Source of the DNA: Halorubrum sp. CBA1229
Lineage (GTDB): Archaea; Halobacteriota; Halobacteria; Halobacteriales; Haloferacaceae
Reading direction: 5' to 3'
DNA: 64,000 bases
Assembly: GCF_003721435.2 (NCBI RefSeq)
Contig: NZ_CP054585.1
Coordinates: 1,736,001-1,800,000 of the forward strand
Position 1 is the first letter of the stretch; each line of letters starts with the position of its first letter. A model generated the notes under the pieces. That model saw only the letters and a program-made list of their open reading frames with translations. It had not been told where the DNA came from and did no database searches. Positions 17,201-26,259 of the stretch are shown piece by piece. Made by a program: the position numbers and the translations under genes.

Positions 17201-17546
17201 TTATAAATACGAGGCGGTGGCGCGTGCCGACGAGCGCCCAGTGGGCGCGAGTCGCACGCGCGAGGGAGCCCGCGGCCCGCCACCGGCGGCCGCGGCGAGG
17301 CTGGGGAGGTGTGAGGCTGCGGTGCGGTTGTGGGGGTGGGACTCAAAGGGGCAGTCGCGATTCTCGCGAGCGGAGCGAGCGGAAGACGAGAGACGAAGTC
17401 TCTCGGAAGGGCGAAGCACGGCGCAGTAAGCACCGCAGCGAGGGAGCGCGAGCGACTGAGCGAGGAGCGCAACAAGCCGCGCGAGTCCTCGCGGCCGGGG
17501 CTTTGGAGGTGTTCTCCGGCGACCCGCAGCCAACCGTTTATAAGCG
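17201..17546 (+). repeat. Copy A: full interspersed stem repeat
   Basis: The 713 bp between the reductase gene and tRNA-Gly hold this repeat and no credible gene. From TTATAAATAC (17201) it runs through a GC-rich leader with CTGGGGAGGTGTGAGG (17301-17316). The left arm is CAAAG-GGG-CAGTCGCGA (17344-17360), followed by a variable middle. The right arm is TCGCGGCCG-GGG-CTTTG (17489-17505), then GGAGGTGTTCTCCGG and GTTTATAAGCG (17536-17546). Inner arms CTCGCG (17363-17368) and CGCGAG (17480-17485) also pair. Both ends face inward as TATA-like boxes. ORFs inside are counted as shadows. Confidence 0.7.
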
Positions 17547-17630
17547 AGCGACTGCGTCTTTCTGAGTTCAAATCGCTCGGTGACCTCTCTCACTTCGTTC
17601 GCGAGTTCGCTGAGCGGAGTGAAGCGAACG

Positions 17631-17710
17631 CTAACTGACGGAGTCAGTTAGAAAATGCACCGGCCGAGACTCCCCGCGAGCAATGCGAGCGGGGAGTCAG
17701 GGCGGTGCAC
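17631..17710 (-). terminator. Stem-loops downstream of tRNA-Gly
   Basis: Read from the tRNA outward (minus strand), three hairpins follow. GGTGCAC/GTGCACC (17704-17710 with 17722-17728) reuses the acceptor strand. GACTCCCCGC/GCGGGGAGTC (17668-17677 with 17689-17698) has a 10-bp stem. CTAACTGAC-GGA-GTCAGTTAG (17631-17651) is a perfect 9-bp stem preceded on the minus strand by TTTT. They may act in processing or termination; this is inference. Confidence 0.35.
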
Positions 17711-17736
17711 GACCGAAGGGAGTGCACCGGCCGAGA
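17656..17736. repeat. 14-bp duplication of the tRNA-Gly 3' end (att-like)
   Basis: TGCACCGGCCGAGA, the 3' end of the tRNA-Gly gene (17723-17736), is repeated exactly at 17656-17669, 67 bp away. A direct repeat of a tRNA 3' end is what integrase-mediated insertion or excision leaves. No integrase is present, and the spacer only holds hairpins, so this could be a scar or a local duplication. Confidence 0.45.
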
Positions 17737-17793
17737 TTTGAACTCGGGTTGCAACCATGGCAAGGTTGCGTGATACCACTACACTACCGGTGC
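17723..17793 (-). tRNA. tRNA-Gly (GCC)
   Basis: A complete 71-nt cloverleaf on the minus strand. The acceptor arms GCACCGG and CCGGTGC pair fully with discriminator A. The anticodon stem CAACC/GGTTG encloses loop TTGCCAT, giving anticodon GCC. The T arm is CCGAG-TTCAAAT-CTCGG. CCA is not encoded and no intron is seen. TATA-like elements stand upstream on the minus strand near 17810-17816 and 17828-17836. Confidence 0.97.
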
Positions 17794-17931
17794 GTGCTTC
17801 GCATTTCCATATAGCCCGAGTCGGAGATATAAGGGTTCCGAACGATAGGCGGCGGGACTGGATCTCGACGCTCGCCGACCGCCGGAAGCGTCATCGGGCT
17901 CCCGACCAAGACGCACACAGAGACGACCCAC

Positions 17932-19209
17932 ATGACGCGCCGATCCGCCCACATCGCCGACAGACGCAGCGTCCTCCGAGCGACCGGCGGGCTCGCCGTC
18001 CTCTCGACCGCCGGCTGTCTCGGCGGCGGCGGTGCCGACGGCGCGAACGGCGACGGCGGCACCGGAAGCGACGGCGACGACGCCCCGCCGGACGACGGCG
18101 ACGACGTCGAGTACGCGGTCGAGCGCGTCGCGGAGGGGTTCGAGAACCCGTGGGGGCTCGCCTTCCTCCCCGGCGACGGGCGCCTCCTCGTCACCGAGCG
18201 GCCCGGCCGGCTCTCGCTCGTCGACCCCGGATCGGGAGCCATCGAGTCGATCGCGGGCGCGCCCGACGTGTTCGCGGAGGGCCAAGGCGGGCTGCTCGAC
18301 GTCACTGTCCACCCCGACTACCCGGACGACCGCCGCGTGTACCTCACGTACTCGGCGGCCGCGGAGGACTCTCCTGCCGACGGGAGCGGCGCGACGACCC
18401 ACGTCGGCGCCGGCCGCCTCGACACGGACGCCCCGGCGCTCTCGGGGTTCGAGGCGATCCGCGTCGCCGAGCCGTTCCGCGACACGGACCTGCACTTCGG
18501 GTCGCGGGCGACGTTCGGGCCCGACGGGGCGCTGTTTGTCACCGTCGGCGACCGGCGCGACACTGACTTCGACGCCGAGCACGTCTCGCAGGACCTCTCG
18601 AACGAGCTCGGATCGACGCTCCGGCTGACGCCCGACGGCGACGCGCACCCGGACAACCCGTTCGTCGACGAGCCGGACGCGGCGGACGCGATCTACAGCT
18701 ACGGCCACCGGAACCCGCAGGCGATGGCCGTCCGCTCCGAGACGGGGGCGGTCTGGCAGTGCGAGCACGGCGAGCGCGACGGCGACGAGATCAACGTGAT
18801 CGAGCGCGGCGGCAACTACGGGTGGCCGATCACGAGCGAGGCGTGTCGGTACGGCACCGACGAGCGCGTCGCCCCGAGCCACCGGGAGCGCGGCGACGTG
18901 ATCGCCCCGGTCCACTACTGGCCGTGCGGCTCCGGCGGCTTCCCGCCGAGCGGGGCGGTCTTCTACGACGGCGGCGCGTTCCCCGCGTGGCGAGGCGACC
19001 TGTTCGCCGGCACGCTCGCGGCGCGGTACCTCGGCCGGTTCACGGTCGAGGGCGCGGGCGCCGCCGCCGCTACCGTGACCGAGCGGGATCCCCTGCTCGC
19101 CGACCGCGGCTGGCGCGTCCGGGCGCTCGCGGTCGAGCCGTCGACGGGCCACCTCTACGTCGCCGTCGACGACGCCGACGCGCCGGTCGCGCGGATCGTT
19201 CCGGACTGA
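17932..19209 (+). CDS. PQQ-dependent aldose sugar dehydrogenase lipoprotein
   Basis: A 425-residue exported protein. The N-terminus carries a Tat motif (DRRSVLRA, about residues 10-17), a hydrophobic stretch and the lipobox STAGC, so it is probably folded in the cytosol, exported by Tat and anchored by lipid at the cysteine. An acidic Gly-rich linker follows. The rest is the six-bladed glucose/sorbosone dehydrogenase (YliI-like) propeller, with GLLDVTVHPDY, FGPDGALFVTVGDR, YGHRNPQAMAV and EHGERDGDEINVI. It oxidises aldoses outside the cell if PQQ is available; PQQ synthesis genes are not nearby. Confidence 0.9.
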   Translation: MTRRSAHIADRRSVLRATGGLAVLSTAGCLGGGGADGANGDGGTGSDGDDAPPDDGDDVEYAVERVAEGFENPWGLAFLPGDGRLLVTERPGRLSLVDPGSGAIESIAGAPDVFAEGQGGLLDVTVHPDYPDDRRVYLTYSAAAEDSPADGSGATTHVGAGRLDTDAPALSGFEAIRVAEPFRDTDLHFGSRATFGPDGALFVTVGDRRDTDFDAEHVSQDLSNELGSTLRLTPDGDAHPDNPFVDEPDAADAIYSYGHRNPQAMAVRSETGAVWQCEHGERDGDEINVIERGGNYGWPITSEACRYGTDERVAPSHRERGDVIAPVHYWPCGSGGFPPSGAVFYDGGAFPAWRGDLFAGTLAARYLGRFTVEGAGAAAATVTERDPLLADRGWRVRALAVEPSTGHLYVAVDDADAPVARIVPD

Positions 19210-19309
19210 CGCCGCGCCCCCGCGGCCCGCTTAACTGAATTTACGTAGGGAGCGTTACAAAAATATCATCCAGATTATCATTAAGTGTCGTCCGACCCAC
19301 GGGTCTCGT

Positions 19310-19588
19310 ATGCGACCAGACGCGGAACGACTGGCCCGCGGCGAACCGAACCCCGTCCCCGGCGCGAGCGCGATCTCGCCCGTGTCGGCGACGGCGCTGT
19401 TGCTCGCGGCCCTGATCGGCCTCCTCGTCGCCGTCTCGTACCCGACCGCGAGCGCCGCCGTCGGCGCGACGGTCCTCGGGGTCCGCTACGGCGCGAGACC
19501 GCTCGCCGGCCGTCTGCGGCGCGCGGCGCGCGAGCGGGACGTGCGTCCGGTTTGCATGCCCGGGACCGACGTCTGTCTCGAAGCGTGA
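19310..19588 (+). CDS. Small membrane protein of unknown function
   Basis: A 92-residue protein with one long or two short hydrophobic segments (about residues 23-58) between a charged N-terminus and a basic C-terminal tail containing two cysteines. No family recognised. An AT-rich stretch (about 19255-19283) with TATA-like TATCATTAAG about 28 nt before the ATG supports the start. Confidence 0.6.
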   Translation: MRPDAERLARGEPNPVPGASAISPVSATALLLAALIGLLVAVSYPTASAAVGATVLGVRYGARPLAGRLRRAARERDVRPVCMPGTDVCLEA

Positions 19589-19691
19589 CCCGCCGACGGG
19601 CCGCCGCGTTCGCCCGCGGCCGTCCGCGACCGAGCGTCCGGGTACCCGCACGCAAGGACCTATACGCCGGCCGGTCGAACGCGGGACCGTC

Positions 19692-20636
19692 ATGACGGCG
19701 AACGACGCGGACGGGCGGCTGTCGCCGGACGAGGCGTTCGCCGCGCTCGGCGACGAGGTCCGGGTGGGGATCCTACGCTCCCTCGGCGACGCCGCGGAGC
19801 CGCTCGCCTTCTCCGAGCTGTACGACCGGCTGCCGGTCGAGGACACGTCGCGGTTCAACTACCACCTCGGCGAGCTCCGCGGCCACTTCGTCCGGAAAGA
19901 CGAGGCCGGCTACGCGCTCGATCACCCCGGTCGACGGGTCGTCGAGGCGATCCGCTCCGGGGCAGTCACCGACGACCCCGACTTCGAACGCACGTCGATC
20001 GACGACCGCTGCCCCGCCTGCGACGGGCGGCTGGAGATCCGGTGGTGCGACGGGAGCATCGAGGTGTTCTGCCCGGGCTGTGAGAACCGGTGGGAGCGGT
20101 CGTCGGGTCGCGTCGACGCCGCCGAAGAGCCGGAATCGGGGTACCTCGGGCGGCTTCCGTTCCCGCCGGCCGGACTCCGGAACCGCGAGGCGGAGGAGGC
20201 GTTCCGCGCGGCCCACGCCTGGACGGTCGTCGAGCTCCTCGCGGTCGGAACCGGCATCTGCCCGCGGTGCGCGGCGACCGTCGAGACCGAACTGGACGCC
20301 TGTCCCGACCACGAGGACGACGGGACCTGCTCGAACTGCCGGTCCAGCTTCGCGGTTGTGTTCCGGGCCTCGTGCACGAACTGCCCCTACCACGTCGGGA
20401 GCGCCGCGGCCCTCGGGCTCCTGTCGTCGCCCGCGCTGTTGGGATTCATGCTCGACCACGACATCGATCCGCTCGCGCCGCGGTCGGTCCGCCTGTTCGA
20501 CCGCTTTTTCAGCGAATACGACGAGGCGATCGGATCGATGGACCCCCTCCGCGTGACGCTCACGTTCTCCCTCGACGGCGACGAACTCGCGCTTCGCGTC
20601 GACGAGAGCGGCGAGATCGTCGACGTGTCGTCGTAG
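19692..20636 (+). CDS. ArsR-like winged-helix regulator with zinc-binding C-terminus
   Basis: A 314-residue protein. Residues about 12-85 form a winged helix (ALGDEVRVGILRSLG, SRFNYHLGELRG), and RWCDGSIEVFCPGCENRW begins a cysteine-rich part with several CxxC pairs (DRCPACDG, GICPRCAA, GTCSNC, ASCTNCPY). This two-part layout is common in haloarchaeal regulators (DUF7351-like, by memory). It probably binds DNA as a dimer and may sense metal or redox state; the target is unknown. TATA-like CTATACG lies 27 nt upstream. Confidence 0.8.
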   Translation: MTANDADGRLSPDEAFAALGDEVRVGILRSLGDAAEPLAFSELYDRLPVEDTSRFNYHLGELRGHFVRKDEAGYALDHPGRRVVEAIRSGAVTDDPDFERTSIDDRCPACDGRLEIRWCDGSIEVFCPGCENRWERSSGRVDAAEEPESGYLGRLPFPPAGLRNREAEEAFRAAHAWTVVELLAVGTGICPRCAATVETELDACPDHEDDGTCSNCRSSFAVVFRASCTNCPYHVGSAAALGLLSSPALLGFMLDHDIDPLAPRSVRLFDRFFSEYDEAIGSMDPLRVTLTFSLDGDELALRVDESGEIVDVSS

Positions 20637-20824
20637 ATCGTCGCCGTCGTCGCTGCCGGCGGTCGCGTTCCCGGCGGCCGCCGCGGCCCGCTCCGTGTGA
20701 CCGACTCTCTCGATTCGCGGGCCGAATCCCCCGCCAGACCCCGTGTGAACGCCCCACAGCCCGGAAACGGGACCGCTATCCTTTTACGGTGCCGTCCGAA
20801 ATCGAGGGGTACAGTCTCGCCACG

Positions 20825-21691
20825 ATGCGTACCGAAGACGGACTCACGATCTGTGTTCCGTCTTCGGTCGTCCGGGAGGCCGAGGACGATCGCGAGGCGA
20901 CTCGCAAACTCGGCTACGTCGCCCGTGCGGCGGCGGTGTTCCGGGCGGATCGACTGGTCGTCTTCCCAGACGGGGAAGGCGAGCGGCGACGGGGCGGCGA
21001 GTACGTTCGGACCGTGCTGGGGTACGCCGCGACCCCTCCGGGGCTCCGCAAGGACCTCTGGGGGGAGCGCGACGAGCTCCGGTACGCCGGCGTGCTCCCG
21101 CCGCTCCGCGTGCCGTGGCGGACCGGCTCGACCCCAGACGGGGAAGAGTCGAAAACACAGGGACTCGTGACCGAGGTCGGACCTGAAGGCCGCGTCCGGG
21201 TCAATTCCCCGCTGCGGGAACACCCGATCTCCCTGCTCGTGCCCTCCGGAATGGAGGTCGAGCAGGGGGAGCGCGTCACCATCAGGGTCTCTTCGAGAGA
21301 ACCGGTCCGCGCCCGCATCACCGGGAAGCCGGAGGACGGTTTCCAGGTCGTGGAAGCGGACCTGTCGGAAGCGCTCGCCGGCGACGGACTGGCCGTCGCG
21401 ACGTCGCGACACGGGGAGGAACTCTCCGTCTCGCGGCTCGGCGGCATCGTCTCGGACGCGCGGGAGGCCGGCGGCTACACCGTCGCCTTCGGCGCGCCCG
21501 AGCGAGGGCTTCCGGAGATGCTCGGGCTTTCGCCCGACGGCATTCGGGCGGCCGTTGCCGACGGCCGCTCGGTCGAACCCGATCCGGGGTTCGACCTCTG
21601 GCTGAACACGATCCCGGCACAGGCGAGCGAGGTCGTCCGGACGGAGGAGGCTCTGTTCGTGACTCTCGGCTCGCTCACACTCACGGAGTAA
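20825..21691 (+). CDS. SPOUT-family RNA methyltransferase (putative rRNA uridine-N3 type)
   Basis: A 288-residue protein of the COG2106/DUF171 type. The N-terminal part (ICVPSSVVREAEDDREATRKLGYVARAA) is a SPOUT alpha/beta knot start. An OB-like insert covers about residues 90-175, and the knot closes with YTVAFGAPERGLPEMLG and LNTIPAQASEVVRTEEAL, which would bind SAM. It sits 4 nt before rpl3, its usual archaeal position. ATG 20825 is preferred to GTG 20789, because CCTTTTACGG (20780-20788) lies too close to the GTG. Uridine-N3 methylation is inferred from family annotation. Confidence 0.82.
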   Translation: MRTEDGLTICVPSSVVREAEDDREATRKLGYVARAAAVFRADRLVVFPDGEGERRRGGEYVRTVLGYAATPPGLRKDLWGERDELRYAGVLPPLRVPWRTGSTPDGEESKTQGLVTEVGPEGRVRVNSPLREHPISLLVPSGMEVEQGERVTIRVSSREPVRARITGKPEDGFQVVEADLSEALAGDGLAVATSRHGEELSVSRLGGIVSDAREAGGYTVAFGAPERGLPEMLGLSPDGIRAAVADGRSVEPDPGFDLWLNTIPAQASEVVRTEEALFVTLGSLTLTE

Positions 21692-21695
21692 ACAC

Positions 21696-22712
21696 ATGCC
21701 ACAACCAAGCCGACCACGAAAAGGCTCGCTGGGCTACGGCCCGCGTACCCGCGCAGACCGCGAGGTCCCGCGCATTCGCTCGTGGCCCGACGACGACGGA
21801 GCCCCCGCGCTGCAGGGATTCGCCGGCTACAAGGCCGGAATGACGCACGTCGTTATGGTCAACGACGAGGCCAACTCGCCGCGTGAGGGGATGGAAACGT
21901 CCGTTCCCGTCACCGTCGTCGAGACGCCGCCGATGTACGCGGTGGCCCTGCGCGCCTACGAACAGACGGCGTACGGAAAGAAGCCGGTCGAAGAGGTCTG
22001 GGCGACCGAGTTCCACGAGGAGCTCGACCGCGCCCTCGACCTCCCGGCGGAAGACACCTTCGAGGAAGACGCAGAAGAGCTGCGCGCGTTGCTCGACGAC
22101 GACGTCGTCGACGATGTCCGCGTCATCACTCACACCGTCCCCTCGGAGCTCGCGAACATCCCCAAGAAGAAGCCCGACGTCATGGAGACCCGAGTCGGCG
22201 GCGGCTCCCTCGAGGAGCGCGTCGAGTTCGGGCTCGACCTGGTCGGGGAGGGCGGCGCCCACGAGTTCGGCGACGTCTTCCGCGCCGGTCAGTACACCGA
22301 CGTCTCGGGCATCACGAAGGGGAAGGGGACCCAGGGCCCCGTCAAGCGCTGGGGCGTCCAGAAGCGGAAGGGCAAACACGCCCGCCAGGGATGGCGGCGC
22401 CGGATCGGCAACCTCGGTCCGTGGAACCCCTCCCGCGTGCGCTCCACCGTGCCCCAGCAGGGGCAGACCGGCTACCACCAGCGCACCGAGCTCAACAAGC
22501 GCCTCATCGACTTCGGCGAGGGCGACGACGCCAGCGTCGACGGCGGCTTCGTCAACTACGGCGAGGTCGACGGCGAGTACGCGCTCATCAAGGGCTCGCT
22601 GCCCGGACCGGACCAGCGCCTGCTGCGATTCCGCCCGGCCATCCGGCCGAACGACCAGCCGCGCCTCGACCCCGAGGTCCGGTACGTATCCACCGCATCC
22701 AACCAGGGATAA
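21696..22712 (+). CDS. rpl3p: 50S ribosomal protein L3
   Basis: A 338-residue archaeal/eukaryotic-type L3, first ribosomal gene of the cluster. GFAGYKAGMTHVV and the long internal loop region TKGKGTQGPVKRWGVQ, WNPSRVRSTVPQQGQTGYHQRTE are the diagnostic parts; this loop reaches the peptidyl-transferase centre. The archaeal form is about 100 residues longer than the bacterial one. The start follows the methyltransferase stop by 4 nt, so it is probably co-transcribed. Confidence 0.98.
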   Translation: MPQPSRPRKGSLGYGPRTRADREVPRIRSWPDDDGAPALQGFAGYKAGMTHVVMVNDEANSPREGMETSVPVTVVETPPMYAVALRAYEQTAYGKKPVEEVWATEFHEELDRALDLPAEDTFEEDAEELRALLDDDVVDDVRVITHTVPSELANIPKKKPDVMETRVGGGSLEERVEFGLDLVGEGGAHEFGDVFRAGQYTDVSGITKGKGTQGPVKRWGVQKRKGKHARQGWRRRIGNLGPWNPSRVRSTVPQQGQTGYHQRTELNKRLIDFGEGDDASVDGGFVNYGEVDGEYALIKGSLPGPDQRLLRFRPAIRPNDQPRLDPEVRYVSTASNQG

Positions 22713-22715
22713 TAC

Positions 22716-23462
22716 ATGAACGCAACAGTACACGACCTGGACGGCGGGGACGCGGGCAGCGTCGAGCTGCCGGCGATCTTCGAGACCGCGTTCCGACCGG
22801 ACCTCATCGGTCGGGCGGTCTCCGCCGCACAGGCTAACCGGAAGCAGGCCTACGGTGCCGACGAGTTCGCCGGGCTGCGAACCCCCGCGGAGTCGTTCGG
22901 CTCCGGGCGCGGGCTCGCGCACATCCCGCGCTCCGAGAACGTCGCCCGCCGCGTCCCGAGCGCCGTCTCGGGCCGCGCCGCGCACCCGCCGAAGGCCGAG
23001 AAGGACCAGACGAAGAAACTGAACGACAAGGAGCGACAGCTCGCGATCCGGTCGGCCGTCGCGGCCACCACGGACGCCGAGCTCGTCGCCGAGCGCGGTC
23101 ACGCGTTCGACGAGGACCTGGCGCTCCCGCTCGTCGTCTCGGACGAGTTCGAGGACCTCCAGAAGACCCAGGAGGCCCTGGGCGTGCTGGAGGCCGTCGG
23201 CGCCGACGCCGACATCGAGCGCGCCGAGGAGGGCCGCTCCGTGCGGTCCGGCCGCGGGAAGACCCGCGGTCGCAAGTACAGCCAGCCCAAGTCCGTCCTC
23301 GTCGTCACCAGCGAGGAGCCGTCCCGCGCCGCCCGGAACCTCTCGGGCGTCGACGTCGCGACCGCGGGCGAGGTCAACGCTGAGGACCTCGCTCCCGGCG
23401 GACACCCGGGGCGACTCACGCTGTGGACCGAGAGCGCGATCGAGGAGGTGGCAGACCGATGA
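22716..23462 (+). CDS. rpl4p: 50S ribosomal protein L4
   Basis: A 248-residue archaeal L4 (L1e). The long extended loop with GSGRGLAHIPR, GRAAHPPKAEK lies in the exit tunnel near its constriction; ARNLSGVDVATAGEVN is the conserved C-terminal part. Its TGA overlaps the L23 start (ATGA), giving coupled translation. Confidence 0.98.
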   Translation: MNATVHDLDGGDAGSVELPAIFETAFRPDLIGRAVSAAQANRKQAYGADEFAGLRTPAESFGSGRGLAHIPRSENVARRVPSAVSGRAAHPPKAEKDQTKKLNDKERQLAIRSAVAATTDAELVAERGHAFDEDLALPLVVSDEFEDLQKTQEALGVLEAVGADADIERAEEGRSVRSGRGKTRGRKYSQPKSVLVVTSEEPSRAARNLSGVDVATAGEVNAEDLAPGGHPGRLTLWTESAIEEVADR

Positions 23463-23713
23463 ACTCCATCATCGAGCACCCGCTCGTCACCGAGCAGGCG
23501 ATGAACGAGATGGACTTCAAGAACAAGCTGCTGTTCCTCGTCGACATCGACGCGACGAAGCCCGAGGTCCGCGAGGAGGTCCAGGACCGCTACGACGTCA
23601 CCGTCACCGACGTGAACACGCAGGTGACCTCGAAGGGCAAAAAGAAGGCGACGGTCACGCTCTCCGAGGACGACGACGCGACCGAAATCGCCTCGCGCAT
23701 CGGGGTGTTCTGA
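23459..23713 (+). CDS. rpl23p: 50S ribosomal protein L23
   Basis: An 84-residue archaeal L23, starting with HPLVTEQAMNEM and ending in the KKATVTLSEDDDATEIASRIG strand. It binds domain III of 23S rRNA at the tunnel exit, where SRP and the translocon dock. The ATG at 23459 overlaps the L4 stop; longer in-frame starts inside L4 are rejected. Confidence 0.98.
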   Translation: MNSIIEHPLVTEQAMNEMDFKNKLLFLVDIDATKPEVREEVQDRYDVTVTDVNTQVTSKGKKKATVTLSEDDDATEIASRIGVF

Positions 23714-23714
23714 T

Positions 23715-24437
23715 ATGGGACGACGAATTCAAGGACAGCGGCGTGGACGCGGCGGCCCGACGTTCCGGGCCCCCTCCCACCGCTACAAGGCGGAACTGTC
23801 GCACAAGAAGCTCGAGGACGTGGACACGATCACCGGCGAGATCGTCGGGATCGAACACGACCCCGCCCGCTCGGCTCCGCTCGCGGAGATCGAGTTCGAG
23901 GACGACGACCGTCGGCTCGTGCTCGCGCCGGAAGGCGTGCGCGTGGGCGAGACGATCCAGGTCGGCGTGAGCGCGGAGATCAAGCCCGGGAACACGCTCC
24001 CGCTGGCCGAGATCCCCGAGGGCGTGCCGGTCTGTAACGTCGAGAGCAACCACGGGGACGGCGGGAAGTTCGCGCGCGCCTCCGGCGTGTCGGCGACGCT
24101 TCTCACCCACGACCGCGACGTCGCGGTCGTTCAGCTCCCCAGCGGGGAAGTGAAGCGGCTCGACCCGCAGTGCCGCGCCACGATCGGCGTGGTCGCGGGC
24201 GGCGGCCGGACGGAGAAGCCCTTCGTCAAGGCCGGTAACAAGCACCACAAGATGAAGGCGCGCGGGACCAAATACCCGCGCGTCCGCGGCGTCGCGATGA
24301 ACGCCGTCGACCACCCCTTCGGCGGGGGCGGTCGCCAACACCCCGGTCAGCCGAAGTCCGTCTCGCGGGACGCCCCGCCGGGACGGAAGGTGGGTGACAT
24401 CGCATCCAAGCGCACCGGACGAGGTGGCAACAAATGA
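23715..24437 (+). CDS. rpl2p: 50S ribosomal protein L2
   Basis: A 240-residue L2. [20 protein letters not shown] at the N-terminus and [17 protein letters not shown] near the C-terminus are diagnostic; the HPFGGG loop carries the His close to the peptidyl-transferase centre. It has an OB fold followed by an SH3-like barrel. One base separates it from L23 and it overlaps S19 by four. Confidence 0.98.
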   Translation: MGRRIQGQRRGRGGPTFRAPSHRYKAELSHKKLEDVDTITGEIVGIEHDPARSAPLAEIEFEDDDRRLVLAPEGVRVGETIQVGVSAEIKPGNTLPLAEIPEGVPVCNVESNHGDGGKFARASGVSATLLTHDRDVAVVQLPSGEVKRLDPQCRATIGVVAGGGRTEKPFVKAGNKHHKMKARGTKYPRVRGVAMNAVDHPFGGGGRQHPGQPKSVSRDAPPGRKVGDIASKRTGRGGNK

Positions 24438-24859
24438 GTTCCAACTACCGAACCGGCCGCGAGGGCAAGGAGTTCGCCTACCGCGGTCACTCGCTCGACG
24501 AGCTGCAGGAGATGGACGTCGAAGACGTCGCGGAACTGCTCCCCGCACGCCAGCGGCGAAGTATCGTTCGCGGCCTCGGCACCGAACAGCAGAAGCTGCT
24601 GGAGACGGTGCGGAGCCGCGACAAGGAGACGACGGCGGACGATCCGATCCGGACGCATCTGCGCGACATGCCGATCCTTCCGGAGTTCGTCGGCGTCACC
24701 TTCTCCGTGTACAACGGACACAGCTTCGAGCGCGTGCAGGTCGAACCCCAGATGATCGGACACTACCTGGGCGAGTTCCACCTCACGCGAAGCACCGTCG
24801 AACACGGTCAGGCCGGCATCGGCGCGACCCGGTCCTCGAAGTTCGTGCCCCTCAAGTAA
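24434..24859 (+). CDS. rps19p: 30S ribosomal protein S19
   Basis: A 141-residue archaeal S19 (S15e type). The N-terminal [14 protein letters not shown] extension is archaeal, and the core holds [27 protein letters not shown] and [25 protein letters not shown]. It binds 16S rRNA in the head with S13. It overlaps L2 by four bases. Confidence 0.98.
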   Translation: MSSNYRTGREGKEFAYRGHSLDELQEMDVEDVAELLPARQRRSIVRGLGTEQQKLLETVRSRDKETTADDPIRTHLRDMPILPEFVGVTFSVYNGHSFERVQVEPQMIGHYLGEFHLTRSTVEHGQAGIGATRSSKFVPLK

Positions 24860-24862
24860 CCC

Positions 24863-25327
24863 ATGGGAATCAACTACAGCGTCGAGGCCGACCCGGAGAC
24901 CACCGCCAAGGGGATGCTCCGCGACCGGCCCATCAGCGTGAAGGACAGCAAGGAGATCTCCCGGGAGATCAAAGGCGAGACCGTCGCCGACGCCGAGGAG
25001 TTCCTCCAGGAAGTCATCGACGAGGAGACGTCGGTCCCGATGCGCCAGCACAACGCCGGCGCGGGCCACCGCTCCGACATCGACGGCTGGGACGCGGGAC
25101 GCTACCCCGAGAAGGCCGCCAAGGACTTCCTCAAGCTCTTAGAGAACGTCAAGAACAACGCGACCGAACAGGGGTTCGACGGCGACGAGATGGTTATCAA
25201 ACACGTCGCCCCCCACAAGGTCGGTGAGCGACCCGGGCGGAACCCGCGAGCCGCGGGCGCCACCCAGTGGAACACCACCCTCGCCGACGTCGAACTCATC
25301 ATCGAAGACCCGGAGGCCGACGAATAA
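24863..25327 (+). CDS. rpl22p: 50S ribosomal protein L22
   Basis: A 154-residue archaeal L22 (L17e type). The conserved hairpin [21 protein letters not shown]-type sequence lies in the exit tunnel, and [17 protein letters not shown] is the N-terminal signature. It sits three bases after S19, and its stop shares one base with the S3 start. Confidence 0.98.
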   Translation: MGINYSVEADPETTAKGMLRDRPISVKDSKEISREIKGETVADAEEFLQEVIDEETSVPMRQHNAGAGHRSDIDGWDAGRYPEKAAKDFLKLLENVKNNATEQGFDGDEMVIKHVAPHKVGERPGRNPRAAGATQWNTTLADVELIIEDPEADE

Positions 25328-26259
25328 TGGCTGACGAACACCAATTCATCGAGGACGGCCTGCGCCGTTCACAGATCAACGAGTTCTTCGCGGACGAGCT
25401 CGGCCGAGCCGGCTACGGCGGCATGGACGTCGCCAAGACGCCGATGGGCACGCAGATCGTCCTGAAGGCCGAGAAGCCCGGCATGGTGATCGGGAAGGGC
25501 GGGAAGAACATCCGCAAGATCACCACCGAGCTCGAGGACCGCTTCGACATGGACGACCCGCAGATCGACGTTCAGGAGGTCGACGAGCCCGACCTGAACG
25601 CCCAGATCGTCGCGGACCGTCTCGCGAACGCCCTCGAACGCGGCTGGTACTTCCGGAAGGCCGGTCACACGACGATCGACCGGATCATGGACGCCGGCGC
25701 GTTAGGCGCCGAGATCGTCCTCTCCGGAAAGGTCACCGGCGCGCGTTCGCGCGTCGAGAAGTTCAACCGCGGCTACATCAAGCACAACGGCGAGCCCGCC
25801 GAGGAGGTCGTCGACCACGGCCAGGGCGTCGCGGTGATGAAGCTCGGGACGATCGGCGTCAACGTGAAGATCATCCCGCCGGGCGCGGAGCTCCCGGACG
25901 ACTTCGACATCCGCGAGGACGCCGAGGTCCCGGAGGTCGAGCAGGCCGCCGCGGGCGACGACGAGGGCGTCGAGGCGCTCCTCGAGGAGGAGCCCGAGGA
26001 GGTGCCGGACGTCGGCGACGACGAGGACGTCGAGGTGCCCGACGAGGACCCCACCGACGTCATCGACGAGGAGGTCGTCGAGGAGGTCGTCGAGGAGACG
26101 CAGGAGACGGCCACGGAGGCGACTGACGTCGCCGCCGAGGAACCGGTCGGCGACGCCGACGCGGACGACATCGACGAGCTCGACGAGGACATCGAGTCCG
26201 AGGCGGCCGATCTCGTCGCGGAGATGGAAGCCGCAGACGACGAGGAGGAGGACGAATAA
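25327..26259 (+). CDS. rps3p: 30S ribosomal protein S3 with long acidic tail
   Basis: A 310-residue S3. The KH domain motif [12 protein letters not shown] (GxxG at 56-59) binds RNA at the mRNA entry. The C-terminal S3 domain ends near residue 205. About 105 further residues are almost entirely Glu, Asp, Ala and Val (runs such as [11 protein letters not shown]). Such a tail is common in haloarchaeal S3 but long here; it has no catalytic role I can name and probably aids solubility in salt. Confidence 0.97.
   Translation: MADEHQFIEDGLRRSQINEFFADELGRAGYGGMDVAKTPMGTQIVLKAEKPGMVIGKGGKNIRKITTELEDRFDMDDPQIDVQEVDEPDLNAQIVADRLANALERGWYFRKAGHTTIDRIMDAGALGAEIVLSGKVTGARSRVEKFNRGYIKHNGEPAEEVVDHGQGVAVMKLGTIGVNVKIIPPGAELPDDFDIREDAEVPEVEQAAAGDDEGVEALLEEEPEEVPDVGDDEDVEVPDEDPTDVIDEEVVEEVVEETQETATEATDVAAEEPVGDADADDIDELDEDIESEAADLVAEMEAADDEEEDE

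Noticed and set aside
17217-17429. GTG-started open frame inside copy A of the repeat, with a counterpart in copy B
   Set aside because: The two translations share only a short stretch (LGRCE and a KG pair), base changes do not favour synonymous sites, and the frame crosses the stem arm. RNA or DNA structure explains the conservation better than protein.
17574-17590. GAGTTCAAATC resembling a tRNA T-arm next to copy A
   Set aside because: Neither an anticodon arm nor an acceptor pair is found around it. It may be a tRNA remnant or chance.
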